Source: Trichomonas tenax
Taxonomy: Eukaryota; Parabasalia; Trichomonadida; Trichomonadidae
NCBI GenBank assembly: GCA_023091735.1
Contig: JALKBU010000326.1
Location: 1-48,112 of the forward strand
Direction of reading: 5' to 3'
DNA: 48,112 nucleotides
Part shown: positions 36,675 through 46,797 of the stretch, one piece after another
How the letters are laid out: the number at the start of each line of letters is the position of its first letter
Numbering within the stretch: the stretch's first letter is position 1
The notes under the pieces: model-generated
Told to the model about the DNA's origin: nothing
The model's input: only the letters and a program-made list of their open reading frames with translations
Database searches by the model: none
Translations under genes and position numbers: made by a program

Positions 36675-37886
36675 TTAATAAAATTTCACATTAAACGATC
36701 ATGTTCATTTGAGCAAAAATAAATTATGGTAATATATAAAATTGCCTGAAATGGCCATTGATGTATTCTCCATATATTTTTGGAAACAATGAAAATATAT
36801 CAATGTTTATGGGATGCATTTACATTCCATAGATTTTGGAATTGAATTCAATAAACTATCATTTATAAATCATGCGATTTGAATAAAATAAGAATTCAAA
36901 TTTAATGGATTATTACTATAATAACTAATGCTAATAATGGTAAGATATAAAACTAATAGTATAATTTAGTTGTCATATGCATAATGCAGCGTAAACATAT
37001 TATCATTGAGAAATTATATTGATATCCTTATAAGGATGGGTTTTGGCTATTTTTGTTGGGATGTTATTAATTTTCAGATTAGCTATGAACTTTGATGTGT
37101 TAATAATTATGAAATCGATTTTTTCAATGATGAAAAAAAGAATGATGCATAAAAATTCTACAGAAAATGATTACTATGAATCTCGCAATAGCAGATGAAT
37201 CAAAATGAAGATGCATTGAATGAATCAATCAATTAAATCGTGAAGTCCCTATTATGGATGAATCAAAATGGGTAAATACAATTATTACTCAAATTAAGCT
37301 GGAAAATTCCAAATTTATTTAATATTGCTTCTTATAAGCAGCTATGAACATGGAACGAATGAGATGATTAATGCTAATATCAGCGCCATATCTTGCTATT
37401 ATTTAAACATCTACAGATAGATGCATCATGATTGAAATGAGACAGATTAATCCAATATCAAAATGAAGAACATTTCTTACTGTTGTTCATGCCGTTTTCA
37501 AAATACATTTTCATGAATTTCCTCAGAAAATCTTTTTCTGCTGCAACCATTGGCAAAACACTACAAGTTTAAAATTTTTAAGGGACAGAACTAACCTTAT
37601 TGATCTACACTACTCAAAGTGCGCTTATAAAAGTTACTTTTTCGCAAGATACAAAAACATTTCTCGTAGCTATTTTTCATACATACTTTCCTCTATAACA
37701 TCTCAAGCGAATGAGCACCCCTGATCTGGAAATAAGACTTTTGATGAAAAAATGAAAAAAATGAGCATTTTTCTTACTTTTTCCCTTCATATCTTCGCTT
37801 GAAAATTTCTAAGGATCTAACGTTCAAAAAAGCTTAATTTGTTCAAAATATATGCCTGAAGTCTGACATAAAAAACAACATTAAAT
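36675..37886. other. long non-coding stretch
   Basis: AT-rich DNA with no supported frame, RNA gene or repeat that I can see. Confidence 0.45.
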
Positions 37887-38069
37887 ACCGAAGAAATCAA
37901 TGGTAATGATCAATCTCCGAACTCTGAAATAGAAGATCCTTCATCAAAAACTTCCAAGCCAGCCAAATATCAGCACAAATATTTATTTGATAGTTCTTCA
38001 TCAGATGAGGATTTTTTAATCGATTTTCCAAAACGGATCAAACAAACTGGCCTGGAAATAAGAAAATGA
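37887..38069 (+). pseudogene. partial copy of the LisH-protein gene
   Basis: The text EEINGNDQSPNSEIEDPSSKTSKPAK aligns with EEINDESESYSSPNFEIED followed by KSTAQPAK in the 30.8-32.0 kb gene. At DNA level GAAGAAATCAATG, TCTCCGAACT, GAAGATC and AGCCAGCCAAA are shared. After about 30 codons the two part. The copy continues YLFDSSSSDEDFLIDF, similar in style to the acidic Phe motifs, and stops at TGA 38067-38069. There is no start codon or N-terminal LisH part. It is an internal piece of a related paralog or a decayed duplicate lying 6.6 kb downstream. Confidence 0.65.
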
Positions 38070-38614
38070 TTCTACTAAAACGATTCATGAGAGAAAAAAC
38101 TTCATTAAACATTGAGAATTTCATTTGTTACATGCAATATGCTTAGCTGCTGGTGTGTAAGTGTATTGTAATGACATATTTTGTAGTTTTTGTAATATAA
38201 GTGATGTAATTTAAATATTTTTTTAACAATGATAAATGTAAATATAGAAATATAGTGTATTAAATAGTTTTTTGTAATGATAGGTAACATTTTTTTCATA
38301 TAGCGAGAGATATAATTCACTTTTCTCGTTTGATATTTTATTTTCATACTTTATTACTGTATAATGATTAGACACAATCAGATATAGCCCAACATTTTAA
38401 TATTGAAGTTATGTGTTATTGCTAACACATCCATTGCACAAAATAAATAATAAAATTTCATTCAAGATAAAATAACAAACTGAATGAGTTGAAACTCATT
38501 CCACGTTGCCCTTCTGTAAGTTTCACTGTGAAATTATTGTATTTATACTGTATTATGTTATAATAATGTGAATATTTATAAAAAGTGCAAGAAGTAAATA
38601 TGAATGTGGGCTAA
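38070..38614. other. spacer without a gene
   Basis: AT-rich DNA. The minus-strand frame at 38105-38347 is rich in Ile/Tyr/Lys and looks like chance. A perfect GAATGAGTT-ga-AACTCATTC hairpin lies near 38481-38500. Confidence 0.5.
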
Positions 38615-39175
38615 TTAATTCAAACTCCACATTCCTTTCATAATATTCGCCCATTCTTCGTCAGATTTAATATATTGGCTATATTCCTGGAAATATGTAC
38701 TAAAACCGGAAAGCTGGAACTTTCCATCTCTATCAGCGTCGAAGCACTTCATCATTTGAGACTTGAAAAGCTCCTTCGACATTTTACGACCGAAGAAAAT
38801 CACATGATTTCCAACACCGAATCTAGTGATCAATTCATCAATGTCGACCATGTCATCGCCGTCCGTATCCAACTTTTTGTACGCGTCTTGAATGAATTTC
38901 ATTCTTTCCTTCGGAATTTCAGGCGAGAAGAATGCCAAAAATGTGTCAATACGAATTCCTTGTTCGGTTGCTCCGAGCGCTCTCGATGCGCTTCTTGTTT
39001 CACGGTCGGTCAATTCGATGCCAAACTCGCGCATGACTTGGGCAAAATTTTCTTTCGTATCTATAAACCCGTCGTGATTCTGATCAGCGGCGTTCAGGAT
39101 TTTGCTCACTTGGTCGATAGTATATTTCTCGTTGATAAAACGACGGAGCTTTTCTGAAACTTCCTTCACCGTCAT
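38615..39175 (-). CDS. calcyphosin-like EF-hand calcium-binding protein
   Basis: A 186-residue protein with three clear EF-hand loops: DQNHDGFIDTKE (31-42), DTDGDDMVDIDE (103-114) and DADRDGKFQLSG (146-157). The first two have Asp at position 1 and Glu at 12. The third ends in Gly at position 12, so it may bind calcium weakly. A fourth, degenerate loop (ATEQGIRIDTFL) lies at about 69-80. The ending SDEEWANIMKGMW resembles the calcyphosin/CAPSL C-terminus ('DEEF..MM...W'). Such proteins are often linked to flagella in protists, which is inference here. ATG at 39175. Confidence 0.85.
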   Translation of the reverse strand: MTVKEVSEKLRRFINEKYTIDQVSKILNAADQNHDGFIDTKENFAQVMREFGIELTDRETRSASRALGATEQGIRIDTFLAFFSPEIPKERMKFIQDAYKKLDTDGDDMVDIDELITRFGVGNHVIFFGRKMSKELFKSQMMKCFDADRDGKFQLSGFSTYFQEYSQYIKSDEEWANIMKGMWSLN

Positions 39176-39650
39176 TTGAAGAATTTTATTTTATTTTTTG
39201 TAAAGTTTTATATAAAATTTTTATTTTCGATTTTTATTGCGTTTTTTAATATATTACAAATATAGATATCTATATAAAATATTGCGTTTTATTAGGGATG
39301 TTCGTTCTGCATAAGGTCTGCAAAGTGAATGTAACTGAAGAGAAGGGAAGTGCATCGGAATATGTGAATATTAAATTTTTTCCTTTCCTCAAAAAGCTCT
39401 TGTTTTGTCTTGAAATATTTACTGTATGACAGGCCTTACTATCGCAGATGAACACAAGTGAAATGAGGTTCTAATTACCAAATTGTGATACCTTTTGTTA
39501 TATAAATTAGCTTATCCTATAAGAAGGTATTTGATATCTATCACATTTGTGCTTAAATGAGTGTTATGAACCGAAATTAGAGAAGTGAAGTGAAAATCTA
39601 ACATGTAAATTGCATTGATTTTGTCGCTAAAAGAAAACACTTTCGTGTTT
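39176..39650. other. spacer before the minisatellite
   Basis: AT-rich DNA upstream of the EF-hand gene without a supported gene. TAACATGTAAAT at 39599-39610 is a one-mismatch copy of the recurring TGACATGTAAAT word. Confidence 0.5.
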
Positions 39651-39822
39651 GATTTTGAAGTCTTCGCGCTGGGTGGCACGTGCTTTTCAGCTCGATTTTG
39701 AAGTCTTCGCGCTGGGTGGCACGTGCTTTTCAGCTCGATTTTGAAGTCTTCGCGCTGGGTGGCACGTGCTTTTCAGCTCGATTTTGAAGTCTTCGCGCTG
39801 GGTGGCACATGCTTTTCAGCCT
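39651..39822 (+). repeat. 43-bp tandem repeat, four units, each with a CACGTG core
   Basis: Units at 39651, 39694, 39737 and 39780 start GATTTTGAAGTCTTCGCGCT and continue GGGTGGCACGTGCTTTTCAG plus CTC. The first three are identical; the fourth has CACATG and ends CCT. The units are far richer in G+C than the flanks. The palindromic CACGTG is of E-box type. Confidence 0.97.
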
Positions 39823-40648
39823 GAATATTACCATAACTACTTTTGTGTTAGATTTCTCATTTTTGTCATGTAAATGTCAGAACCACATTACTTCATCTCA
39901 CTTCCCTAATTTAGGTTCAGAACATGAGGAAAGACAATTAACACTAAATTTAATTTTAAACGTTTTCTCGGAGGTTTTACATTTTTCGGAGTTTTTTTCG
40001 ATTTTCGGGCCTATCAAAATCATTCAACGGATTTTTTTCGAAAACGCCCGAAAATCGAAAAGTTAGAGGATCAAATTTTTTGCTGGGAAAACACATATTT
40101 AAAGGGGTTGAAACGATTAAAAAGGGGTTATATAATGAACAAGAAAGGGAGTCTATTTCTTAAAAAGGGAAAACCTATCCCCATTATAAATTGGCTGACC
40201 CTGATATTTTATGTTCAAGCAGAGCCCGAAGGAATACGTTTTTTTGGGCAACTCGCCCCAAAAAATTAACTTTTCGGACATCCTTAGTTTTATCAAGAGA
40301 AAATTGAATTTTATATTATAAATTCTTATTTTTCGCTAAATTTTGCATATTTGGCATTTCCAGACCATATCCCATAATATCAACATCAAATTTCTGATTT
40401 TTATAAATTACCATATTTCATTTTTTAATTTTCAAATATTTCCATTTTTGATACAAAAATGAACCATTTTAGAAAAGTTACATTTTGTAAACTTTTCAAA
40501 ATATGCCACTTTTATCAAGAATTTGGTCTTTATCAATTTCGAAATCAAATCTCAATTTTGAACAAAATTAAATCAACGAACATATGGAATTTTATGAGTT
40601 TTATCTATTTCTATCAATAAAAAGTCAAAATATTATAAATTCCTGAAA
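39823..40648. other. non-coding stretch with short inverted repeats
   Basis: No gene. Two hairpins rich in CCCG/CGGG occur: 16-bp perfect arms at 39995-40010 and 40046-40061 (TTTTCGATTTTCGGGC and its complement), and a smaller TTTTTTGGGC/GCCCCAAAAAA pair near 40240-40265. TGTCATGTAAAT lies at 39864-39875. Confidence 0.6.
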
Positions 40649-40652
40649 TTAA

Positions 40653-43600
40653 GGGTCCACTCCGGCCAAATATAAGCTCTCAATTTTATGGAATTTTGAA
40701 GACTTTTATAGGATGATAGAGTTAATATTTTTGTCTTATTGTATAATAATAGCATTCTAACATAGCTATACTAACTATAAGTCAATTAGAGAAATTCTCT
40801 ACTGAGCTGGATATATGCAAATTAATTACAAGATTTCGAAATCTCTTCATAAAACAGCATCTCATCCAATACAAAAGCATACAATTACTAAGCCAAATAT
40901 GTATAAATTGCATTAAGCTCTTTCATTGGTATATTACTAGTTCAGATCTTGAAATTGAATTCAAATATGTAAAACTTCTTAGCGATTGTTCGAGATATAT
41001 GTGTTAGAGCATTCTCGAAACGTTTTATTAGTTATTCCGAGAAATAGATATCGAGAAAATAGCAAGCCAATGTCAACAGGGCCTGCATTGCCTAGATAAG
41101 TTAATATTGAATCCTTTGTGGCCCAGAGAACATCTTGATAATCTTCAAATTCATTTTAAAGATTATATTCATCAACATATGTACGCATGAATTGCCCAAG
41201 CATAATTATAAAATCTATAGCATCATATAATTTTCCGAGTTCATAACCAACTTGATCTAATACGAAACTCAATCCAGGAGCGATACTATATGTCTTGCTT
41301 GTATCCATGCTGATGAAGATACAAAAGAAACTTATGATTTTAGCAATTGATGAAGCGCAGTTTTGTGAATTGGCAAACATATCAAGAAACCTATCATGCA
41401 GTTCCCGAATATAATTAAACAACTCTATTACCAATATAGCATAACAACACTGAGAATCATTATCTATTCCTTGACTTTCTTGTGCATCAGATATTTCTTT
41501 TATTGGATCTTCTTCCAATGTTGGAAAATATTCTTCATCTTCAGGAGTTTCTGAATATTGTCTAACTTCTTGTGCTGTATGAGCATGAAGCTTGTCTAGC
41601 AGAACTTTTGTTAGTTCTGTTTAGATTGGATCTTTACATTTAGTTTTGCATCCACTAAGTGGAACAAGTGCAAGGAAATAATCGACGCGATTATATGTGA
41701 TTAAAACGCGAAGGAAGTTGTATTGAGCACAAATTGTGGCTCATAATTTCAGCAAGGAGTGAGAGGCGTCTTGCAAGCATAAGTTTGCTGATTGACCTGC
41801 CTCGTTAACTCGACAGATTATGTAGTTTTGCAACATTAAATATGCCATTAAATGATCAACCGAAATGTTTGATTTTATATAGAACACTTTGTGCCTGAAT
41901 GCTCCATTTGTAACATGAACTTCTGTGGCGAATAATTTATTATACACGGCAATACGATTTGATTTTTTGGCCGGCTGATTCAATATCTGAGATAGAGCCT
42001 CGGCATGATACAAATTAAGATCAGAAAGTATTTCGAGATTCGGCTCAGGCAGTTCAAAAGGCACATAATGTTCAAGTTTCGGCTTGAAATATGATTCTTT
42101 TGCTTTGATGAGCCTTTTATAGTCGTATTCATTGCGTTTTTCAAAGCTCATAACTTTTGCTAAGTTATCAGCAGATAAATCATTGAGAGTTACATTGAAT
42201 AATGACCTGATTAATGGCTGCCAATTAACTTCATTATATGCGATAATCTCAAGATTTTGACAAAAGAGGTATCCGGCGGCCCAAGTTTTATCTTTTGATA
42301 TTAATCTTTCTTTTAGAGCATGTTCACATTCATTGAAATTAGTATGATTACCAAGTACTAAAAATAATAATCTGCAATAATTTCTATGCATTGAGCAATT
42401 GCATCATAATCATAAAAATTCTTATATTTTGGGCGAGTAGCCTTAAAAGCTTCAATTTTTCTTGAATTATTAAAGTGCTATTGTGAAGAATATAGACAAA
42501 ATCATGTTCGATACTTGGAATTTTTTTGCTTATATTTTTGAACAAATGAACCATTTCATGATTGGGATCGCGGAGAATCCGTACTTGAAAGCCAGATTCT
42601 ATAAGAGCCAAAAGAAATTGTACATCTCCATCCGACACGAAAGTATCTACATATTTTCATACAGGTCTTGCAAGCATTGCTTTGAAAACATATCCTTCCA
42701 TCGCTTCAGAACCTTTACCTGGGAGGTATAAAATGTAGTTTGGATGGTAGGCGCATTTCCAATCCTTTGCACATATCAAAAAATCAACATTTCTATTTGT
42801 GTCTAAATCAATCAAACCTGCAAAGCAAGAATTTGCTTGATAATTTGAAGAATATGATCCATCAAAAGAAACTGCGATTGTTCTATACTTGGGAAGGTAC
42901 CTATCACAATTAGCTTTTGCAATTGCATACATATAATCCAAAAGATTCTTCTGCATCTCATACATACCACTTAAGCCTGCCAACCTATTGCCGTTAAAAT
43001 AAGCTGCATCAACTTGTGTTTCATGAAATCCATGACCTGTTAGAAATGAAACAATTAGCAGTCTCACTTGCTCTAATGTATGCTCGTTTAAATCTTCTCT
43101 ATGCAAAGCTATATATGCTGGATGCGATGAAATCATTCATCATTTCTTGAATTCTGTTGTTGCTATCCTCTGTGATCTCGCTTGGAGTTCTTAGCTCCTC
43201 ATATTCTTGAACTAGCTTTTTTTGTTCCATATATAAAGTCGAAACACAAATAAAAAATGAGGAAAAAGTAAATTTCACCATTTATTTTGCGTAAACACGC
43301 GATGATCTTTCGATCAATATATAGAGTAGGTTCTAGAGAATGTTATTTGTGGAACAATTATTAGTGGAGAATGCTCCAAATTCAAGAAAAGCTATTTTTT
43401 CAAAACAAATGTTGCATATGAGATGAGATAGGTATGGTAAGATTAGAGTATGTAATGAAAACCCCAAATTCCTTCTTTTTCTAACAGCGAACTCGGTCTG
43501 AAAAAACCAAAAAACCGCCCATTTGAGAACTTGAATTGAATGCCAAAAATAGCATATTCATATTCAACACATGCATCTTATGTTAATGAAAGGAAAATCA

Positions 43601-43939
43601 GTGCTTTTACTCAGATAAGATCAATATTTCTCCAAAATTTAGCAAAACAAGACTGTATAATATCCAATAAAAAGCTTTGTGAATCATGCTGTTTTGATAT
43701 TTTAGCTCAAAATACCTCAAAATAGCCATTTTTAAAATTTGTTTAAAAATGAGGAAAAATCGAAAAAAAGCTCAAAAATTTCCAACTATCTCATAAACTC
43801 AAAATTGGAAAAACTTTAAACGACAAAGTTATAGGCATGCTCATTACAAAACTATCTGCAAAGCAGCAAGCCTTGGCATTGCTTACATATGGCTATAAAG
43901 CGCCAAAAATTGAACAGTTTATTTGACCGGAGTGGACCC
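40653..43939 (-). mobile_element. Kolobok-like DNA transposon with TTAA target duplication
   Basis: The ends are GGGTCCACTCCGGCCAAATA (40653-40672) and, inverted, GGGTCCACTCCGGTCAAATA (43920-43939), 19 of 20 identical. Both are flanked by TTAA (40649-40652 and 43940-43943). The 3287-bp interior carries a broken DDE transposase on the minus strand. TTAA duplication with this transposase layout fits the Kolobok superfamily, known from trichomonads; piggyBac also uses TTAA but its transposase looks different. The element is dead, with stops and frameshifts. Confidence 0.8.
41156..43281 (-). pseudogene. DDE transposase, broken by stops and frameshifts
   Basis: Open pieces, from 5' to 3' on the minus strand: 43281-43099 (starts at ATG), 43136-42657, 42656-42384 after one in-frame TGA (42657-42659), 42391-41741 in another frame, and 41619-41156 without ATG after an in-frame TAA. 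The core reads TIAVSFDGSYSSNYQANSC (first Asp at 42861-42863), GLIDLDTNRNVDFLICAKDW, GSEAMEG, then VSDGDVQFLLALIESG (second Asp) and RDPNHEMVHLFKN. This 'DGS..GLID..GS..ME..DGD..G..D.NH..K' order is that of Kolobok-type transposases. A later FNECEHALKE block holds a Cys/His pair. At least two frameshifts and two stops make it non-functional. Confidence 0.75.
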
Positions 43940-44140
43940 TTAATTTGTTCAACAATTTTTTAAAACAATATTAATATAATAAATATAATTACTCAATCTC
44001 AATCAATATAATATTATTCGCTGGAACGATTTTTTTACCAATTTTTAAGCACTTTTTTTGCTGATTTTATGATGATATAGTATGATAATTTATGTATAAT
44101 ATAATTATCGAATAAAATTTGAAAAACGAAAATTCAAAAA

Positions 44141-45133
44141 ATGAGTGATGAAAATAAGCGTTTCAGCTTTACAACTGAGGACATTATTACTCCTCCAAAA
44201 CTCAGCGAACAGGAATCCATCAATTTGATGCTCTCATCTATGGAAATGAGCATCGAAGATGCGCAAGTTTGTTTTCCTACACTTGATAAATTTACAAGAA
44301 GGGATTTAACTGATGTATTCAAGAACTATTTGGCAAATCCACCAGAATTCAAGGAAAAATGCAAGCAATATCCGTTTAAACCGACATTTACTATCGAAGA
44401 AGACTTTTGGATCCTTACATTCCTTAGAAATAAGAAATATATTAAATTTGCAGAGTTCGCCGAGAAATATGGTCATCATTTCCGTCCTTGTTTGACATTT
44501 GATCAAATTAAAGAGAGGATTAATCAAATTAGTTCAATGACTAAAGAGCAACAAAATGAAATAGACGAATCTATAATCAAATCAATGATTCTCGAACAAT
44601 CTTACGAAGATTCTGAAGACAAAACCGGAAATCATTCAGTAAATCTTCAGTGTCGCTACGAAGGATATCAGAGGTTCAGTGTTCAACCTCATGTTGATGA
44701 AGAAATCAAAAAACTCGAAGATAATTTATGCTTCTTATCGATGAGCGCTTTCAAAGGCGAAGAACTTGCAGTTTTACGAGGGGTGTCAATGGAATATCCA
44801 ATACGTAGAGAAGCAGTTTTAATTGGAAGAGCCTCGAATTTATCTGAAGTTGACGTTGATCTTTCATCAATTGACAGAACACACACTTGCATTCATATAT
44901 CTAGACAACAAGCCATCTTATCTTTCTTACAAGACTTCAATTTCTACATTGAAAATATTGGAAGTAGATCTTTCAGAGTAAATGGCGTTGAAATCACAAC
45001 AGGAAAGATTTGCAGGTTGCCTGCATACGCTGTCCTTGATTTCTGTGGAATTCTTTTAATGTTCATTCCAAATGAAAGATTTATTCAGACAATGCGTCAG
45101 AGTATGAATACAGAGACAGAAGATAAGAACTGA
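44141..45133 (+). CDS. MCRS1-like FHA-domain protein
   Basis: A 330-residue protein ending in a forkhead-associated domain at about 205-312. The stretch LAVLRGVSMEYPIRREAVLIGR, then EVDVDLSS and HISRQQAIL, FYIENIGSRSFRVNGVEI and CRLPAYAVLDFCGI follows microspherule protein 1 ('LA.LRG....Y.M....I.LGR....VDVDLS......ISR.Q......FFI.N.G...I.ING'). FHA hallmarks are present: Gly-Arg (229-230), Ser254 of the SRQ motif, and Asn-Gly (281-282). The N-terminal half has the MCRS_N-like pattern EEDFWILTFLRNKKYIKFAEFAEKY. MCRS1 is part of INO80 and NSL chromatin complexes in animals, so a nuclear role is likely. ATG at 44141 lies 197 bp beyond the transposon's right target site. Confidence 0.75.
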   Translation: MSDENKRFSFTTEDIITPPKLSEQESINLMLSSMEMSIEDAQVCFPTLDKFTRRDLTDVFKNYLANPPEFKEKCKQYPFKPTFTIEEDFWILTFLRNKKYIKFAEFAEKYGHHFRPCLTFDQIKERINQISSMTKEQQNEIDESIIKSMILEQSYEDSEDKTGNHSVNLQCRYEGYQRFSVQPHVDEEIKKLEDNLCFLSMSAFKGEELAVLRGVSMEYPIRREAVLIGRASNLSEVDVDLSSIDRTHTCIHISRQQAILSFLQDFNFYIENIGSRSFRVNGVEITTGKICRLPAYAVLDFCGILLMFIPNERFIQTMRQSMNTETEDKN

Positions 45134-45423
45134 TATAAATTATGTGTTGTATATAAATAAAATTAATAAATATTCAATATTTTAACTATTGTAGCTCCTA
45201 TATACTAATAATATTACTTTATTGCACATCCATGATTAAATAATATATATATTTGAATGTTTTTGAGTTATAGTAAAATAAATATTTCGTCAATATTTTT
45301 ATCAAAGGGTAAGGTATCAAAATTATTCATTGCTAATAAAGCAAAGGCCATATATATCCTTTGCTTTATTAAATTATATATTATAGTTCATTTTTTTTCA
45401 TTTCAATTCATCAAATCTTTCAT

Positions 45424-46053
45424 ATGTTGAGTAACATAAATAATTTGATGAAAAATAAAAGTTTTGTTAGAAGTTTTGGGACACCTGGAGCACAGAAAGC
45501 GATCATGATTCAAGGAAAACTTTATAATGCTGGATTAGATCCAGAAATTATCGGTATGCGGTATATTTCGCAGTCTCTTTGAACAGAATACAATAAAACA
45601 CAACTAAATTTAAAAGAAAAACGCAGAAAAATACTAAATTCGCTGTTTCGTGCTGAAACTGATGTTTCTATATGACCACCGTTTTATTGCGATTGTGGAT
45701 ATAACGTGAAACTTGGTAAAAACGTATACTTCAATTACAACTGCACTATTCTCGATGTAACTAAAGTTGAATTTGGCGATAATGTTCTTGTTGCTCCAAA
45801 TGTTTCATTTAATGGAGGCACATATCCACTGGATCCAAAAGTTAGGACATCTGGTTGGGAATAAGGAGCTCCAATAAAAATAGGAAATAATGTTTGGATT
45901 GGTGGAAGTTCTATTATATTACCTAGAGTAACAATATGTGATAACTCTATTATTGGTGCAGGCTCTGTTGCTTCAAAAGATATACCAGCACACGTTGTTC
46001 CTGCTGGAAATCCAGCTCGTGTTATTAAAAAGATTGAAGTTTCTGCGGAATGA
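45424..46053 (+). pseudogene. maltose/galactoside O-acetyltransferase (LacA/Maa type), three in-frame stops
   Basis: One uninterrupted frame of 210 codons from ATG 45424 to TGA 46051 holds three stops: TGA 45580-45582, TGA 45673-45675 and TAA 45862-45864. The text is a bacterial-type left-handed beta-helix acetyltransferase: MIQGKLYNAGLDPEI, then PPFYCDCGYNVKLGKNVYFNY, NCTILDVTKVEFGDNVLVAP, TYPLDP, IKIGNNVWIGGSSIILPRVT, IIGAGSVASKDIPAHVV and AGNPARVIKKI. The catalytic His, normally in 'TA.HPLDP', is missing: the text reads GGTYPLDP. No indels are present. Such enzymes move acetyl from acetyl-CoA to sugars. Bacterial-type genes of this kind are known lateral transfers in trichomonads; the origin here is inferred. 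Confidence 0.88.
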
Positions 46054-46242
46054 ATAGAAAGTAAACATACTATTTGTATGTTTTTAGAAAAAAAATTTAT
46101 ATTTTTTGGATTAGCAAATATAGATCAATACATATCCAAAACTTCATCTTGCGAACACTATTGTAAGTATTTTGAATATGAATTTATGTTTTTTTTTGAA
46201 TACTATTAATGGATAATAGTTTATATGAATACTGGATTATAA

Positions 46243-46797
46243 TTAACAACATGAATTCTTCTTCTCCTTAACAACGAAGGTATCAGCTTTAGTCTCATGA
46301 ATAGTGCATTCTGCAATCTTTGCTTGTAAGTCGTCAAGACCTTGGAATGTTTTAGATGAAACAGCAAATATTTCAAATGGATTGAATTTTTCGCATTGTT
46401 TGAAGATAACTTTCAACTCATCTTCAGGAATTGAGAAAAGATCACTTTTTGAGAAAACGATGATTAATGAATACTTGTTATCTAAAATGTCATAAACGAA
46501 CTCAACCTGTTTCTTGATTATTTCCATTCCTTCTTCATCGGGTTGGGATAAAACTAATACGACGTCTGATCCTTTGATATAATGTGGGTTAAGAGAGTTG
46601 AATTTCTCTTGGCCAGCTGTATCGTAGTAAGCAATGGTTTTCTTTATGCCATCAATTTCGACTTCTTCAGTTTTGTAGTCGCAGCCTGTTGTAGACTGTG
46701 GATTCTCAAGGAACTCTCTCTTCAACAAAGCGTGAATGAGACAGGTTTTGCCAATACCTGCAGGACCGACTAAAACGACTTTGAGTCGATTTTTCAT
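46243..46797 (-). CDS. Ras/Rab-like small GTPase
   Basis: A 184-residue small GTPase. The P-loop is GPAGIGKT (11-18), switch I Thr in STTGCDY (35-41), switch II DTAGQEKF (59-66), the base motif SKSD (116-119) in place of NKxD, and SSK (147-149) in place of SAK. The C-terminus NSCC supplies a Rab-type double-Cys prenylation site. DTAGQEKF is Rab/Ran-like; the loss of the canonical Asn in NKxD is unusual and could loosen guanine specificity. Rab-type vesicle-traffic control is the best guess; the subfamily is unclear. ATG at 46797. Confidence 0.88.
   Translation of the reverse strand: MKNRLKVVLVGPAGIGKTCLIHALLKREFLENPQSTTGCDYKTEEVEIDGIKKTIAYYDTAGQEKFNSLNPHYIKGSDVVLVLSQPDEEGMEIIKKQVEFVYDILDNKYSLIIVFSKSDLFSIPEDELKVIFKQCEKFNPFEIFAVSSKTFQGLDDLQAKIAECTIHETKADTFVVKEKKNSCC

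Noticed and set aside
38105..38347. minus-strand 80-codon frame
   Set aside because: Same reason; no recognisable domain.
39651..39822. CRISPR-like array
   Set aside because: The units are contiguous tandem copies without spacers, so this is a minisatellite.
40653..43939. piggyBac assignment of the TTAA element
   Set aside because: The TTAA site fits, but the transposase motif order (DGS, GS.ME, DGD, D.NH) is Kolobok-like.
174..46053. alternative genetic code explaining the in-frame stops
   Set aside because: TAA, TAG and TGA each end clearly intact genes in this window, so none can be a simple sense codon.
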